Source: DASRDB01 sp035652815
GTDB taxonomy: Bacteria > Chloroflexota > Ktedonobacteria > Ktedonobacterales > Ktedonobacteraceae
Assembly (NCBI GenBank): GCA_035652815.1
Contig: DASRDB010000011.1
Location: 372,001-436,000, forward strand
Direction of reading: 5' to 3'
Length of the DNA stretch: 64,000 nucleotides
In this document: in pieces, positions 16,644 through 25,049 of the stretch
Numbering within the stretch: position 1 is the stretch's first letter
Layout of the letters: every line of letters begins with the position of its first letter
The notes under the pieces: generated by a model
The model's input: only the letters and a program-made list of their open reading frames with translations
Databases searched by the model: none
Told to the model about the DNA's origin: nothing
Made by a program: the position numbers and the translations under genes

Positions 16644-17951
16644 ATGCAGATAGTGGAACTCATTCGCAAAAAACGCGATGGTGGCACGCTGAGTACAGAA
16701 GAAATCGTCTGGTTAATTCAGGAATACACCCGGGAGCATATCCCCGATTACCAGATGTCCGCCCTGATGATGGCGATTTTCTGGCGAGGCATGGATGCGC
16801 GAGAAACCAGCGATTTGACGCTGGCGATGGCGCGTTCGGGCGAGCAACTGCATGTACGCGATGTCATTTCTCCTGTAGTGGACAAGCATAGCACGGGCGG
16901 CGTAGGCGACAAGGTGACGCTGGCAGTGGCCCCACTTGTCGCCGCGTGTGGTGTAGCGGTAGGCAAGATGACCGGGCGCGGATTGGGTCACACTGGCGGC
17001 ACTGTTGATAAGCTGGAGTCGATTCGCGGCTTCCGAGTAACCCTGTCACGCGATGAGTTTCTTCGCATCCTCAAAGAGCATCACATTGTACTCGCCGGGC
17101 AATCAAACGACCTCGCGCCTGCCGATGGCAAAATGTATGCTTTGCGCGACGTGACAGGCACAATTGAAAGCATCCCGTTGATAGCATCCAGCATCATGAG
17201 CAAAAAGTTAGCGATCGGCGCGTCCCATCTGCTGCTCGATGTAAAGATCGGCTCCGGCGCGTTCATGAAAAACGTGGAGCAGGCCCGAGCGTTAGCGCAG
17301 GCAATGGTAGATATCGGTCGCCTTGCTGGATTGCACACAGTCGCCGCGATTACCTCGATGGAGCAACCCCTGGGCAGGGCTGTAGGCAACGCGCTAGAAA
17401 TGGCCGAAGCGATCTCTATTTTGCATGGCAACGGTCCGCAAGACGTCTCCGACCTGTGCTTTCACGAAGCGGCTGAATTGCTGGTAATGACGGGCGCGGC
17501 CCCTACCATGTCCGAGGCAGAGCAAAGGGTAGAGCAGGCTATTACTTCGGGGGCTGCGGTCGCGAAACTGGCGGAAGTGATCGCTGCGCAAGGCGGAGAC
17601 GCGCAACAGATAGAACACCCTGAACTACTTCCCGCCGCTCCATATAAAACAATGCTGGTGGCTCCCAGAAGCGGCTACATCGCATCCATCAACGCCGAGG
17701 GAGTAGGTCTTGCCAGCATGAAGCTAGGCGCGGGCCGCTTCAAAAAAGGCGAGTCTATTGATCACCGCACCGGCTTTATTCTTCAGGCCAAAATCGGCGC
17801 TTCCCTCAAAGAAGGCGATCCACTGATAGAAATTCATGCCCGGAATGAAGCAGAGGCCGAATCGATCAAAGAGGAACTGCTGGCCTGCTACGCTTGGAGC
17901 GATGCTCCAGTTACGGCAGGGCCGCTGGTGTTGGATACGATTCGACCGTAG
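16644..17951 (+). CDS. pdp: Pyrimidine-nucleoside phosphorylase
   Basis: The enzyme cleaves thymidine, deoxyuridine or uridine with phosphate to base and (deoxy)ribose 1-phosphate, in nucleoside salvage. The 435-residue length is typical. The family signature KHSTGGVGDKVTLAVAP (residues 80-96) and KMTGRGLGHTGGTVDKLESI (phosphate and base site) are intact, and the C-terminal alpha/beta lobe starts at about residue 340. ATG 16644 has GGGGAG upstream. Bases alone do not distinguish the uridine/thymidine enzyme from strict thymidine phosphorylase (deoA). It converges with the Rpn-like nuclease gene, with only 13 bases between stop codons. Confidence 0.9.
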   Translation: MQIVELIRKKRDGGTLSTEEIVWLIQEYTREHIPDYQMSALMMAIFWRGMDARETSDLTLAMARSGEQLHVRDVISPVVDKHSTGGVGDKVTLAVAPLVAACGVAVGKMTGRGLGHTGGTVDKLESIRGFRVTLSRDEFLRILKEHHIVLAGQSNDLAPADGKMYALRDVTGTIESIPLIASSIMSKKLAIGASHLLLDVKIGSGAFMKNVEQARALAQAMVDIGRLAGLHTVAAITSMEQPLGRAVGNALEMAEAISILHGNGPQDVSDLCFHEAAELLVMTGAAPTMSEAEQRVEQAITSGAAVAKLAEVIAAQGGDAQQIEHPELLPAAPYKTMLVAPRSGYIASINAEGVGLASMKLGAGRFKKGESIDHRTGFILQAKIGASLKEGDPLIEIHARNEAEAESIKEELLACYAWSDAPVTAGPLVLDTIRP

Positions 17952-17964
17952 CCAATGAAAAAGA

Positions 17965-18897
17965 TTATTGCGCGTTGGGTTTAACAGCAGCTAAAATGGC
18001 CTGCTCAGCTTCTTGAGCAGATTTTGCCAGGCTCATTTTTACAATCAAACGATGCAATACGTCTTCGTCATTAAGCGTTTGTACTTGACTAAGCGTTTCC
18101 TGACCGATTTCAGGAAAACGCTCATCAGTTATATCGACAAGAATCTTACGCAGTTTTTGCAACTCGTGTTGTAAGCCCTGTTGCAAACCCTGTTGCAAAC
18201 CCTGTTGCAAACCCTGTTGCCGACCTTTAGCAAGTCCTTTTTCCACCATTTCCTGGTAGAACCAGGATTCTTCGAGGATATCTTCAAGCATAGTAGCCCT
18301 CTCTTCTAACCAGTTACGGTCATCTGGTTTTGTCAGTACAAGCGCCGCGAAAGCAAATCCTAACGCCAGTAATTCATTCTTATCAGCGCTATCCAGACTG
18401 GTAATCATATCTTCAACTAATTCACGCTTTGCTGTTCCTCTAGTTAAAGGCAATAAGGGAAGTAGTCCTGATACGTCAGCCTGCTTGAATACCTCTGCAG
18501 GTAGCTCCCACAACTTGACGGTTCTGTAATTGAAATGATGCGCTACGTCATTGTCAGGTAACACTATCTCATAAGGAGATTCTACAATTTTTCTGTCACG
18601 TTTCAAGTAGATGACAAAAGAGCAAACTGGAAGCCCAGTATTGATAGATGTCTGAGCGTTGTACTCCCAGACCCTTCTACCCATGTTGTTATCGCTGCGT
18701 CGTTGAAATTCAACGTGCAGGATCACCTTTTGCCCATTCCAGAGAATATTATACAATAAGTCTGCTTCAATAGTACGGCTTTGTAACTGGGGATTGAGTT
18801 CAGACTCATATTGCGCTCCGGGAAGCAGTAAAGATACTAAATGCTGGCGGTTAGTGCCTACCAGCTTCTTCATCAAGAAATCCCATTGTTTCGACAT
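17965..18897 (-). CDS. Rpn/YhgA-like PD-(D/E)XK nuclease-family protein
   Basis: The 310-residue protein matches the Rpn (recombination-promoting nuclease, transposase_31-like) group. EADLLYNILWNGQKVILHVE followed by FQRRSD holds the metal-binding Asp and the E-x-Q version of the PD-(D/E)XK site. WEYNAQTSIN and LWELPAEVF are further family-like blocks. Toward the C-terminus a tandem LQQG repeat, encoded by near-identical 15-base units (about 18175-18232), gives a polar helical linker. ATG 18897 follows GGGGAG; a GTG at 18915 is the alternative. Family members promote RecA-independent recombination in E. coli; the role here is inferred from family only. Confidence 0.7.
   Translation of the reverse strand: MSKQWDFLMKKLVGTNRQHLVSLLLPGAQYESELNPQLQSRTIEADLLYNILWNGQKVILHVEFQRRSDNNMGRRVWEYNAQTSINTGLPVCSFVIYLKRDRKIVESPYEIVLPDNDVAHHFNYRTVKLWELPAEVFKQADVSGLLPLLPLTRGTAKRELVEDMITSLDSADKNELLALGFAFAALVLTKPDDRNWLEERATMLEDILEESWFYQEMVEKGLAKGRQQGLQQGLQQGLQQGLQHELQKLRKILVDITDERFPEIGQETLSQVQTLNDEDVLHRLIVKMSLAKSAQEAEQAILAAVKPNAQ
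18175..18232 (-). repeat. 15-base tandem repeat encoding (LQQGLQQG)n
   Basis: The + strand unit TTGCAAACCCTGTTG recurs about four times inside the Rpn-like gene, with one diverged unit at each end. The unit length keeps the reading frame, so copy number can vary without disrupting the gene. Confidence 0.85.
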
Positions 18898-19000
18898 ACG
18901 CCGCAAGCTCCCCACCCTGAGATGGAGCCATTATAGCAGAGTTAGAGGAAGCTGTCGATGATTTTTTGCAGCAATAATTAGAACATTCAGGTATAGGAAC

Positions 19001-21448
19001 TCAATTAAGCGTCAACTCCAAAAAATCAGCCGTCGTCTCCTGCGGTGTGCTTGCTCCACGTTCAAGATAAATATGGCCCTGATTGTCACAGGCGGCGGCC
19101 CCCAGTAAGGAGCCACCGTTGATGATGGGTGGGAGTGGTTGCCAGGACAGGTTATGTACATCCATACGCCATGTCTGGTTAAGAGTTGCATTATGTTGCG
19201 GGTCGAAACCGCCAATAATCACCAGAGAATTTTGCCCGTTCATGCAGCTTGCGGCCCCGCTCAAGGGTATGGGCGTATTAGAGGATGTCACCATCCAGGT
19301 ATTTTGAAAGGTGTCGTAGCGGTAGATATGCCGGGTTGGCTGGCTCTGTCCGGCGTCGCGGGAGCCGCCGATGAGGAGAATGCCGCCCTGATTGTCGTTT
19401 GCCAGTACGACATAACCCAGGCCGACGGGGAGCGAGGTAAGGATGTGCCACTGGCCCGTTGAGATATCGAAGCGGTACCAGCCAGTGCCTGCCAGGGTAT
19501 GTGAATTGCCAGGGATAGTGAAACCTTCGCTGATGTAGAGGTGTCCCGCGTGGTCGGCGATCATGCTGCTGCCGAAGCCGATGAGGATTTGTGCAGGTAA
19601 TAGTATCTTTGTCAGGTGGCCGTTTTCTGGTTGGTACATATAGAGGGCGCGGACAATGGCCTGGATGTCAGAGGAGTAGCCGCCTGTGAAGAAGATATGG
19701 TTGTGTTCATCGACAGCCGCCGCATTGTTGCCCATGATGGGGAAGTTCGCGCTGGTCAGTGTGTCCCAATGGGCGGTGGCAAGGTCATAGCGGAAAAGCC
19801 CCCGGCTATATTGCGGCTGAGCCTTTACGCCGCGAAAACCACCGCTGACATAGATGTAGGCATGTCCATTTATGACTATATACGAAGCTGTATTGTCGGC
19901 TTCGGGCGAGGGCAACGAAGGCAGCGTTTGCCAGGTGCTTTGTGGCGTCGGCTGCTGCTTGACAACCTGGGTTTTTGGCAGGGAAACTATAGGCTTAGCA
20001 TGCGGCAGGAAGTGGTTGTAGGCCACCGCCGAAGTGAGCGCCAAAGAGAGCAGCAGTGTAATCGCGAAAATGACCTGAAGAACGCGCCGGAATGTTTTCG
20101 GGCGGGCTGCTGTATGTGGTTGCACTGGCTCTTCTGTTGCAGGCGGGGACGGCAGTTCACTGCGTGGGGGCGATGAAAGGATGCCGCCGGATGAAGCGCG
20201 TATCTTTAAGCTTTCATCGATGGAAGCGAGTTGAATAGCCAGGGCTTCCTGTTCAAGTTGTTCGCGCTGCTCCTTTTGTAGATGCTCGCGCTGGTGCAGG
20301 CGCTGCGCTCGATGGCTTGTCGTCTGCGATTTGCGTTTTTGCTGCTGCATACGAGGCAGAACATACGTTGGTGAGGCTGAGAGCAGGCGCTGCCCATTTT
20401 GCGCCTCTGTAAGCTGCTCCTCGTCGGCCAGCAACATGTGGCGGCGATACGCGCGCTGCTCCTCGATGGCGCGAGCGCGCTCTAAGGCCTGGAAAAAGGT
20501 ATGGGCTGTTTGAAAGCGATACATTGGCTCAGGACGGGTAGCGACGGTGACAAGGCCGCTGAGGGCAGGAGAAAGCGCAGGATTGATCTGGTGCAGCGCA
20601 TCCAGATTGCCGCCGCGATTGCTGGTGCGCGCTGGTCGCTGCCCGCTCACCATTTCGTGTAAAATGACGCCCAGGCTGTAGAGGTCGGAGCGGCCATCTG
20701 TCTGCCCGCTCCCCTCGTACTGTTCGGGCGAGGCATAGCCAGGGGAGCCGAAATCGGTTGTATCATTGACCTGGCCCTCTTTGAAGTAGCGAGCGATGCC
20801 GAAATCTATGAGCATCAGGCGGCCCTCGGGCGTCAGAATGATATTCGAGGGCTTGAGGTCGCGAAAGATGACCGGTGGCGTCTGGCGGTGCAGGTAGTCC
20901 AGCACGTCGCAAATCTGCATGGCATAGTTGAGCGCTTCCAGGGCCGGTAGCGGCGCGTACTGGTGAATATAGCTGGCAAGCGTCGGGCCTGGCACGTACT
21001 CCATCACCAGGTACCAGAAGCCATCCTCGAAGAAATAGTCATAGAGCGTCGGAATGGCCGGATGTTGCAGGCGCGCCAGCAGCAGGGCCTCGCGCAAAAA
21101 ACGGTCGGTATAGGGGCCACCGCTGCCAGGAAAATCGTTGTCCTGCGTTTCCTGAAACGGCGTATTTGGCGCGATCTGTTTATTATGTAAGAGGTTATCT
21201 AGCTCGGCTATGACGCTCTCCGGTAGCGGTCTATCCGCCTGTGCCTGCTTAATGGCTACTGGCACATCCAATGTGCGATGCGAGGCCAGATAGACCATGC
21301 CCATACCACCTCGCCCAATGACCGCCTCTATCGCATATTCTCCCTGATGAAGCGTCTGGCCGATGAGCGCATCCTGAATTGAAGTCTGGGGTTTTCCTTG
21401 CATCCCTTTCATCCCTTCCAACTTATCCCTTTTATCCTTACTAGTCAT
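19001..21448 (-). CDS. Membrane Ser/Thr protein kinase with kelch repeats
   Basis: An N-terminal Hanks-type kinase domain (about residues 40-310) has the glycine loop IGRGGMGMVYLAS, VAIK, the catalytic loop IFRDLKPSN (Phe in place of His of HRD), DFG in LIDFGIARYF and SPEQY. A polar linker follows, then one membrane helix (about 455-477: IFAITLLLSLALTSAVAY). The extracytoplasmic part (about 520-810) contains kelch-like beta-propeller blades (HAYIYVSGGFRG, ILLIGGSRDAG, LVIIGGFDP). It probably senses an external ligand and phosphorylates cytoplasmic targets. The start is uncertain: ATG 21448 is used; ATG 21412 or 21403, behind GGAAGGG, may be the true one. Confidence 0.85.
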   Translation of the reverse strand: MTSKDKRDKLEGMKGMQGKPQTSIQDALIGQTLHQGEYAIEAVIGRGGMGMVYLASHRTLDVPVAIKQAQADRPLPESVIAELDNLLHNKQIAPNTPFQETQDNDFPGSGGPYTDRFLREALLLARLQHPAIPTLYDYFFEDGFWYLVMEYVPGPTLASYIHQYAPLPALEALNYAMQICDVLDYLHRQTPPVIFRDLKPSNIILTPEGRLMLIDFGIARYFKEGQVNDTTDFGSPGYASPEQYEGSGQTDGRSDLYSLGVILHEMVSGQRPARTSNRGGNLDALHQINPALSPALSGLVTVATRPEPMYRFQTAHTFFQALERARAIEEQRAYRRHMLLADEEQLTEAQNGQRLLSASPTYVLPRMQQQKRKSQTTSHRAQRLHQREHLQKEQREQLEQEALAIQLASIDESLKIRASSGGILSSPPRSELPSPPATEEPVQPHTAARPKTFRRVLQVIFAITLLLSLALTSAVAYNHFLPHAKPIVSLPKTQVVKQQPTPQSTWQTLPSLPSPEADNTASYIVINGHAYIYVSGGFRGVKAQPQYSRGLFRYDLATAHWDTLTSANFPIMGNNAAAVDEHNHIFFTGGYSSDIQAIVRALYMYQPENGHLTKILLPAQILIGFGSSMIADHAGHLYISEGFTIPGNSHTLAGTGWYRFDISTGQWHILTSLPVGLGYVVLANDNQGGILLIGGSRDAGQSQPTRHIYRYDTFQNTWMVTSSNTPIPLSGAASCMNGQNSLVIIGGFDPQHNATLNQTWRMDVHNLSWQPLPPIINGGSLLGAAACDNQGHIYLERGASTPQETTADFLELTLN

Positions 21449-21484
21449 TATAATCACAATCACTAGCAAACAAGCGATGTTATG

Positions 21485-21574
21485 GGGGAACGGGAAGCCA
21501 GCCGCAAGGGGATGACTCTACAATAGGACGCGGCGTGTAGAGCCATCCCCTTGCGGCTGGCTTCCCGTCCTCCC
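21485..21574. repeat. Family D repeat (D2)
   Basis: The inverted arms are CGGGAAGCCAGCCGCAAGGG and the complement ending GGCTGGCTTCCCG, with CTCTACA and TGTAGAG facing inward. Compared with other D copies, both arms carry the same compensating changes (GCCAGC for ACACCC). It lies in the divergent gap between the kinase-kelch gene and the DUF5808 gene. Confidence 0.85.
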
Positions 21575-21600
21575 ATGTAAAAATGTGATGTGGCTACGCC

Positions 21601-21637
21601 TTGACAAAGAAGATAACAATACGTTATCATTGTTATA
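21601..21637 (+). promoter_or_regulatory. Promoter with overlapping palindromic operator
   Basis: TTGACA (21601-21606) is followed after 18 bases by TATCAT (21625-21630). The inverted repeat GATAACAAT (21612-21620) and ATTGTTATA (21629-21637) overlaps the spacer and -10. This layout suits a repressor that blocks polymerase. It would drive the DUF5808 and phosphotransferase genes. Confidence 0.5.
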
Positions 21638-21729
21638 GCAATAAGCTATATCGTCTCTTTGATATAAAGAGGCAGGTAATAGATACAGTCTCAACAACGG
21701 TCATCTGGTAGAGTAAAGGAGCAACGAAC

Positions 21730-22047
21730 ATGGCAAAAGGTAAGAAGAAACAGAACCCAATAATCAATGCCCTGGTAGTTGGTGGGCTTGCGACATTAGT
21801 TGGGTTAGCCATTCGCGAGCAATTGCAAAGGCCGCCAGAAGAGCGGACCTGGCATGGGAAGCTCTATGGCATTCCCTACGATTTTCGCTGGCCGACTATT
21901 GAGCGTATTCGTGATGCGTTCTGGAACAAGAATACGGCGCGTGTACTGGTTCCGCAGGCTTTCGGCATGGGCTGGACAATCAACTTTTACCCGTTGATTA
22001 ACCCGCCAACGGTTGAGCAGGCGCGGGAAACTGCCGCCGTCAAATAA
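21730..22047 (+). CDS. DUF5808-like small protein
   Basis: The 105-residue protein has a basic N-terminus, a weak hydrophobic helix (ALVVGGLATLVGLAI, about residues 14-28) and a C-terminal domain with GIPYDFRWPT, NTARVLVPQAFGMGWTINF, which I associate with DUF5808 of Actinobacteria and Chloroflexota. Function is unknown. AAAGGAGCAACGAAC precedes the ATG. The next gene starts one base after its stop codon, so the two are almost certainly co-translated. Confidence 0.65.
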   Translation: MAKGKKKQNPIINALVVGGLATLVGLAIREQLQRPPEERTWHGKLYGIPYDFRWPTIERIRDAFWNKNTARVLVPQAFGMGWTINFYPLINPPTVEQARETAAVK

Positions 22048-22048
22048 G

Positions 22049-23113
22049 ATGAAAACGCCTTTACTTAATGGAGAAGCCCTGATTTCCAGGCTTCTCCAAC
22101 AGCATTGGCATTTGCGTACCACCGCTATTCGCCACATCCCAATAGGAGATTCGGCTCATTCTTATAGTCTGGAAACCAGTGCAGGGGCTAAATATTACTT
22201 GAAGCTGGTTGACCGGCGTTCAAAGGTTGGGCAAAGAATAGCCGCGCATATGGCTTTCTCTTTGCCGCTACAGCAGCTTGTTGCTGAAAGCCAGCTATCA
22301 GAAGTGACCGCGCCGCGTCCAATTCCAACCCTTGAGGGCGCATTAAGCGTTTCGCATAATACGTTTCTCCTGGCATTATATGAATTCGTCGAGGGAGAGA
22401 CGCTTGCCGGTGCTTATCCTATGTCACCTGAGCTTGTAAAGCGAATTGCTAGCGCGTTGGCTGCTTTGCATACTATTGAGATTCCTGAGCGGCAAAAATC
22501 TCCCCAGGATAGTCTGACCGCGCCATTTGAGGCCGATTTGCTGGCGAATCTGGCATCGCTCGAATTCATTTTTGCTCAAGATGCTCCCTATTTGCAACGA
22601 TTGCGCACCCTGGTCTGGCCTCGAAGGGAACAGATTAAGGAATTTCTTCAGGAGAGCCAGGAATACGCAAACAAAACCCTGAGCCTTTCCTCGCCGCATG
22701 TTGTCTGTCATGGCGATGCCTGGGGCGGCAATATGATTCTTTCACCTGATGGTCGGCTGGCGTTGCTGGATTGGGAGTCGGCTGTGCTTGCGCCACGCGA
22801 ACGCGATGCGTTTGGCTACATGGGTTTTATTGGCCCTGATTTTGCTGTGTTTGATGCGGGGTATCGCATGGTTCACCAGGGGCCGTTGCGCTGGCATCCC
22901 GAACTGCTGGCATATTATGCCTATCGTCTCCAACTGCGGAATTTGGCGCAATGGCTGCATAATCTATTGTACGAATCGCTCAACGAGGTGCAGCGCGCAA
23001 ACGACCTGGAGATGATTGAGCATCATTGTCTTGATAGGTTGGAAAGCGTGAGACGGGCGGCTAAAAGGATTTTCGAGTTTTTGCGTGAAGGGGAAAAGGG
23101 CCGGAAGGTATAG
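22049..23113 (+). CDS. Aminoglycoside-phosphotransferase-family kinase
   Basis: The 354-residue protein has an APH/choline-kinase fold. The N-lobe contains SAHSYSLETSAGAKYYLKLV (ATP-binding Lys), and the C-lobe holds the Brenner motif VCHGDAWGGNMIL (about residues 219-231) with the metal-binding Asp in LALLDWESAV. Overall organisation resembles APH(9)-like spectinomycin kinases, but the true substrate could be a sugar, amino alcohol or antibiotic. ATG 22049 begins one base after the DUF5808 stop; a frame extension to 22013 would overlap that gene. It converges with the methyltransferase gene across repeat D3. Confidence 0.75.
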   Translation: MKTPLLNGEALISRLLQQHWHLRTTAIRHIPIGDSAHSYSLETSAGAKYYLKLVDRRSKVGQRIAAHMAFSLPLQQLVAESQLSEVTAPRPIPTLEGALSVSHNTFLLALYEFVEGETLAGAYPMSPELVKRIASALAALHTIEIPERQKSPQDSLTAPFEADLLANLASLEFIFAQDAPYLQRLRTLVWPRREQIKEFLQESQEYANKTLSLSSPHVVCHGDAWGGNMILSPDGRLALLDWESAVLAPRERDAFGYMGFIGPDFAVFDAGYRMVHQGPLRWHPELLAYYAYRLQLRNLAQWLHNLLYESLNEVQRANDLEMIEHHCLDRLESVRRAAKRIFEFLREGEKGRKV

Positions 23114-23121
23114 GAAAAAAG

Positions 23122-23201
23122 ACCGAAAGGCACCCGCAAGGGGATGCCTCTATAATAAATCATCCTTTTGTAGAGGCATCCCCTTGCGGGTGCCTTTCGT
23201 C
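23122..23201. repeat. Family D repeat (D3)
   Basis: The inverted arms ACCGAAAGGCACCCGCAAGG and its complement have CTCTATA and TGTAGAG facing inward. It occupies the convergent gap between the phosphotransferase and methyltransferase genes. Confidence 0.85.
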
Positions 23202-23225
23202 TCTCCAACTATGCCTTCTCCCCAC

Positions 23226-23933
23226 CTATGTTTTCTCCCCCATAGTGATATACACTTCCCATCTATGGCTGCGCACCCGCTCGGAGCGGCGTTTCAAGTC
23301 GTTTTGCTCCAGGGGGATGTGCTGGCCAAACCAGGCGTTGGTTATTTCTTCGGTGATGCAACCTGTTTTGGGGTCTTCTTTTCCGCGAACGCGCTCTTTA
23401 CGGGAGCCGAAGAGGGCTGAGGGGCCATAGACAAACATCTGTAGGATCAGCAGCAGTGGTTGGAAAAAGCCGGTGGGGAGTAGATTCGCTCCTTCGATGA
23501 CGATGAGGCGACCGCCGGGACGGAGTACCCGCGCCACTTCCGCAATGGTATCCGAGTCATAGATGTATTCAGATGGGAAGGTGCTGACGACGGTATCGAA
23601 AGAGTTATCAGAGAAGGGCAGGTGCTGCGCGGTACCGAGGATGACGCTGATTTTGTCTGCCACTTTCTGGCGACGAAGTGTTTCACGGGTGGCGGCTACC
23701 ATTGCTGGAGATGCGTCGATACCCTGGCAGTCGTATCCTTCGGCGCTCATATCGGCAAGCAAATCACCCAGGCCGCAGCCGAGTTCGAGGACGTCGTGAC
23801 CCTTCAGACGAGAGAGTACGAGGCGTTGCCAGACGCGCCATTGCCCCGCGAAGGGGACGGTGCTGGCGAAGCGGTACAGGTATTTGTTTTTATACAGCGT
23901 TTCAAACAGGTATTTGCGAAAGCGTGGCGTCAC
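23226..23933 (-). CDS. Class I SAM-dependent methyltransferase (UbiE/type 11)
   Basis: The 235-residue protein has SAM-binding motif I VLELGCGLGDLLADM (about residues 49-63), the acidic motif II QGIDASPAMV, PFSDNSFDTVVSTFPSEYI (motif IV region) and EVARVLRPGGRLIVIEG, all typical of methyltransferase type 11. The basic N-terminal helix and hydrophobic segment LLLILQMFVYG suggest a lipid-like or membrane-bound substrate. Substrate is unknown. It begins two bases after the HAD phosphatase gene, so it is the second gene of that operon. Confidence 0.8.
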   Translation of the reverse strand: MTPRFRKYLFETLYKNKYLYRFASTVPFAGQWRVWQRLVLSRLKGHDVLELGCGLGDLLADMSAEGYDCQGIDASPAMVAATRETLRRQKVADKISVILGTAQHLPFSDNSFDTVVSTFPSEYIYDSDTIAEVARVLRPGGRLIVIEGANLLPTGFFQPLLLILQMFVYGPSALFGSRKERVRGKEDPKTGCITEEITNAWFGQHIPLEQNDLKRRSERVRSHRWEVYITMGEKT

Positions 23934-23935
23934 GA

Positions 23936-24925
23936 TTAGCTTGCCTTTACAAAGATATCGAGCAGGTCGCTCAGGTGTTCGATAATCAGATCGGGCTGGA
24001 TTTCGCCGCGCAGGTAGCGTTCGAGATAGTCGCGGCTGCGGTCTTGCGCCAGCATAAAGTCGTCGTCGGTCCGATGCAGGCCGGGCGGCGGACTCTGTTC
24101 TGTCGTCTCCTCAGGCTGGATCTCTGGTCCGAGGGCATTGGGGTCGGAAATATGGATATTGCTTGTCGCGGGTTTTTGAGAAGAGATACGCGCAAGTATC
24201 TCCGGCTTGGGTTTCCAGATGGCGAAGATGCCGAGCGCCTGCGCGCCCAGCACATCGGCACTGAGCGAGTCGCCTACCATCACTGCTTCTTCTGGTGAGA
24301 CCTGTCTTGCCTTGAGGGTGTGCTGGAAGATGGCAGGATTCGGTTTGCGGACTCCCAGATCGCCTGATACGGCCATTAAGTCGGGTGGAAAATATTGATC
24401 CAGACCAAGTACACAGAGATCTTCTTGAAATGGCTGCCCGCCCCAGATGCGGTTTGTCACGACACCGAGCAGGTAGCCACGCCGTTGCAATTCGCGCAAG
24501 GTCGAATGGGTATCAGGAAAGAGGGAACGCGATTCAGGAATGCGAATGCGCAGAGCCTCAAAAATGGTAGCGCCGAGTTCCCGGTCAATCATGGGAATGC
24601 CGAGGTCGGTAAGCGTATCGATGACGGCACCCGGCCCATCCGGCTCGATGTTTGGATTGCGGAGAATGCGGGCGCGAATATGCCTATCAATGGTCTGGCG
24701 GACTCGCTGTCCCAGCACGAAATCGTCAAGCATGGGCAAAAGGTCTGATTGGATATGTTTGCGCAGGAGTTCGATAGCCCGGTGATTGGCAATAGCTTCC
24801 TGCTGCGCCCACGTTTGCGTATCCCCACGCGACCACAGTGTATCGCCCAGGTCGAAGAGAATGCAGCGGCGACCTGCAAGAGCATTTCCAGGCAAAAGCC
24901 TACTCCCGAATGAGTGTTGCAACAT
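23936..24925 (-). CDS. HAD-superfamily hydrolase
   Basis: The 329-residue protein has HAD motif I LFDLGDTLW (nucleophile Asp with DxGDT), the motif II region LGVVTNRIWGG, motif III Lys in VRKPNPAIF, and motif IV MVGDSLSADVLGAQALG. A helical cap and a C-terminal tail of about 90 residues with a Pro/Glu/Thr-rich stretch are extra. It is probably a small-molecule phosphatase of the phosphoglycolate-phosphatase group. ATG 24925 was chosen because the longer frame (to 24988) is only translation of repeat A2. Confidence 0.8.
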   Translation of the reverse strand: MLQHSFGSRLLPGNALAGRRCILFDLGDTLWSRGDTQTWAQQEAIANHRAIELLRKHIQSDLLPMLDDFVLGQRVRQTIDRHIRARILRNPNIEPDGPGAVIDTLTDLGIPMIDRELGATIFEALRIRIPESRSLFPDTHSTLRELQRRGYLLGVVTNRIWGGQPFQEDLCVLGLDQYFPPDLMAVSGDLGVRKPNPAIFQHTLKARQVSPEEAVMVGDSLSADVLGAQALGIFAIWKPKPEILARISSQKPATSNIHISDPNALGPEIQPEETTEQSPPPGLHRTDDDFMLAQDRSRDYLERYLRGEIQPDLIIEHLSDLLDIFVKAS

Positions 24926-24946
24926 ATGTTTTCTATGGAGAAGATT

Positions 24947-25025
24947 GTAGGGACGCGATGCATCGCGTCCCTCCCGCCTGTTGTGCATGTCCCGCCGGGG
25001 TGGACGCGATGCATCGCGTCCCTAC
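24947..25025. repeat. REP-like family A pair (A2)
   Basis: The left unit is GTAG plus GGACGCGATGCATCGCGTCC, and the right unit is the same sequence inverted, ending CTAC. The units are separated by a 31-base linker. Here the palindrome centre is GATGCATC, making each unit perfectly self-complementary. It lies between clpP and the HAD gene. Confidence 0.9.
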
Positions 25026-25049
25026 AAAACATTGCCGTCGTACAGCCGT

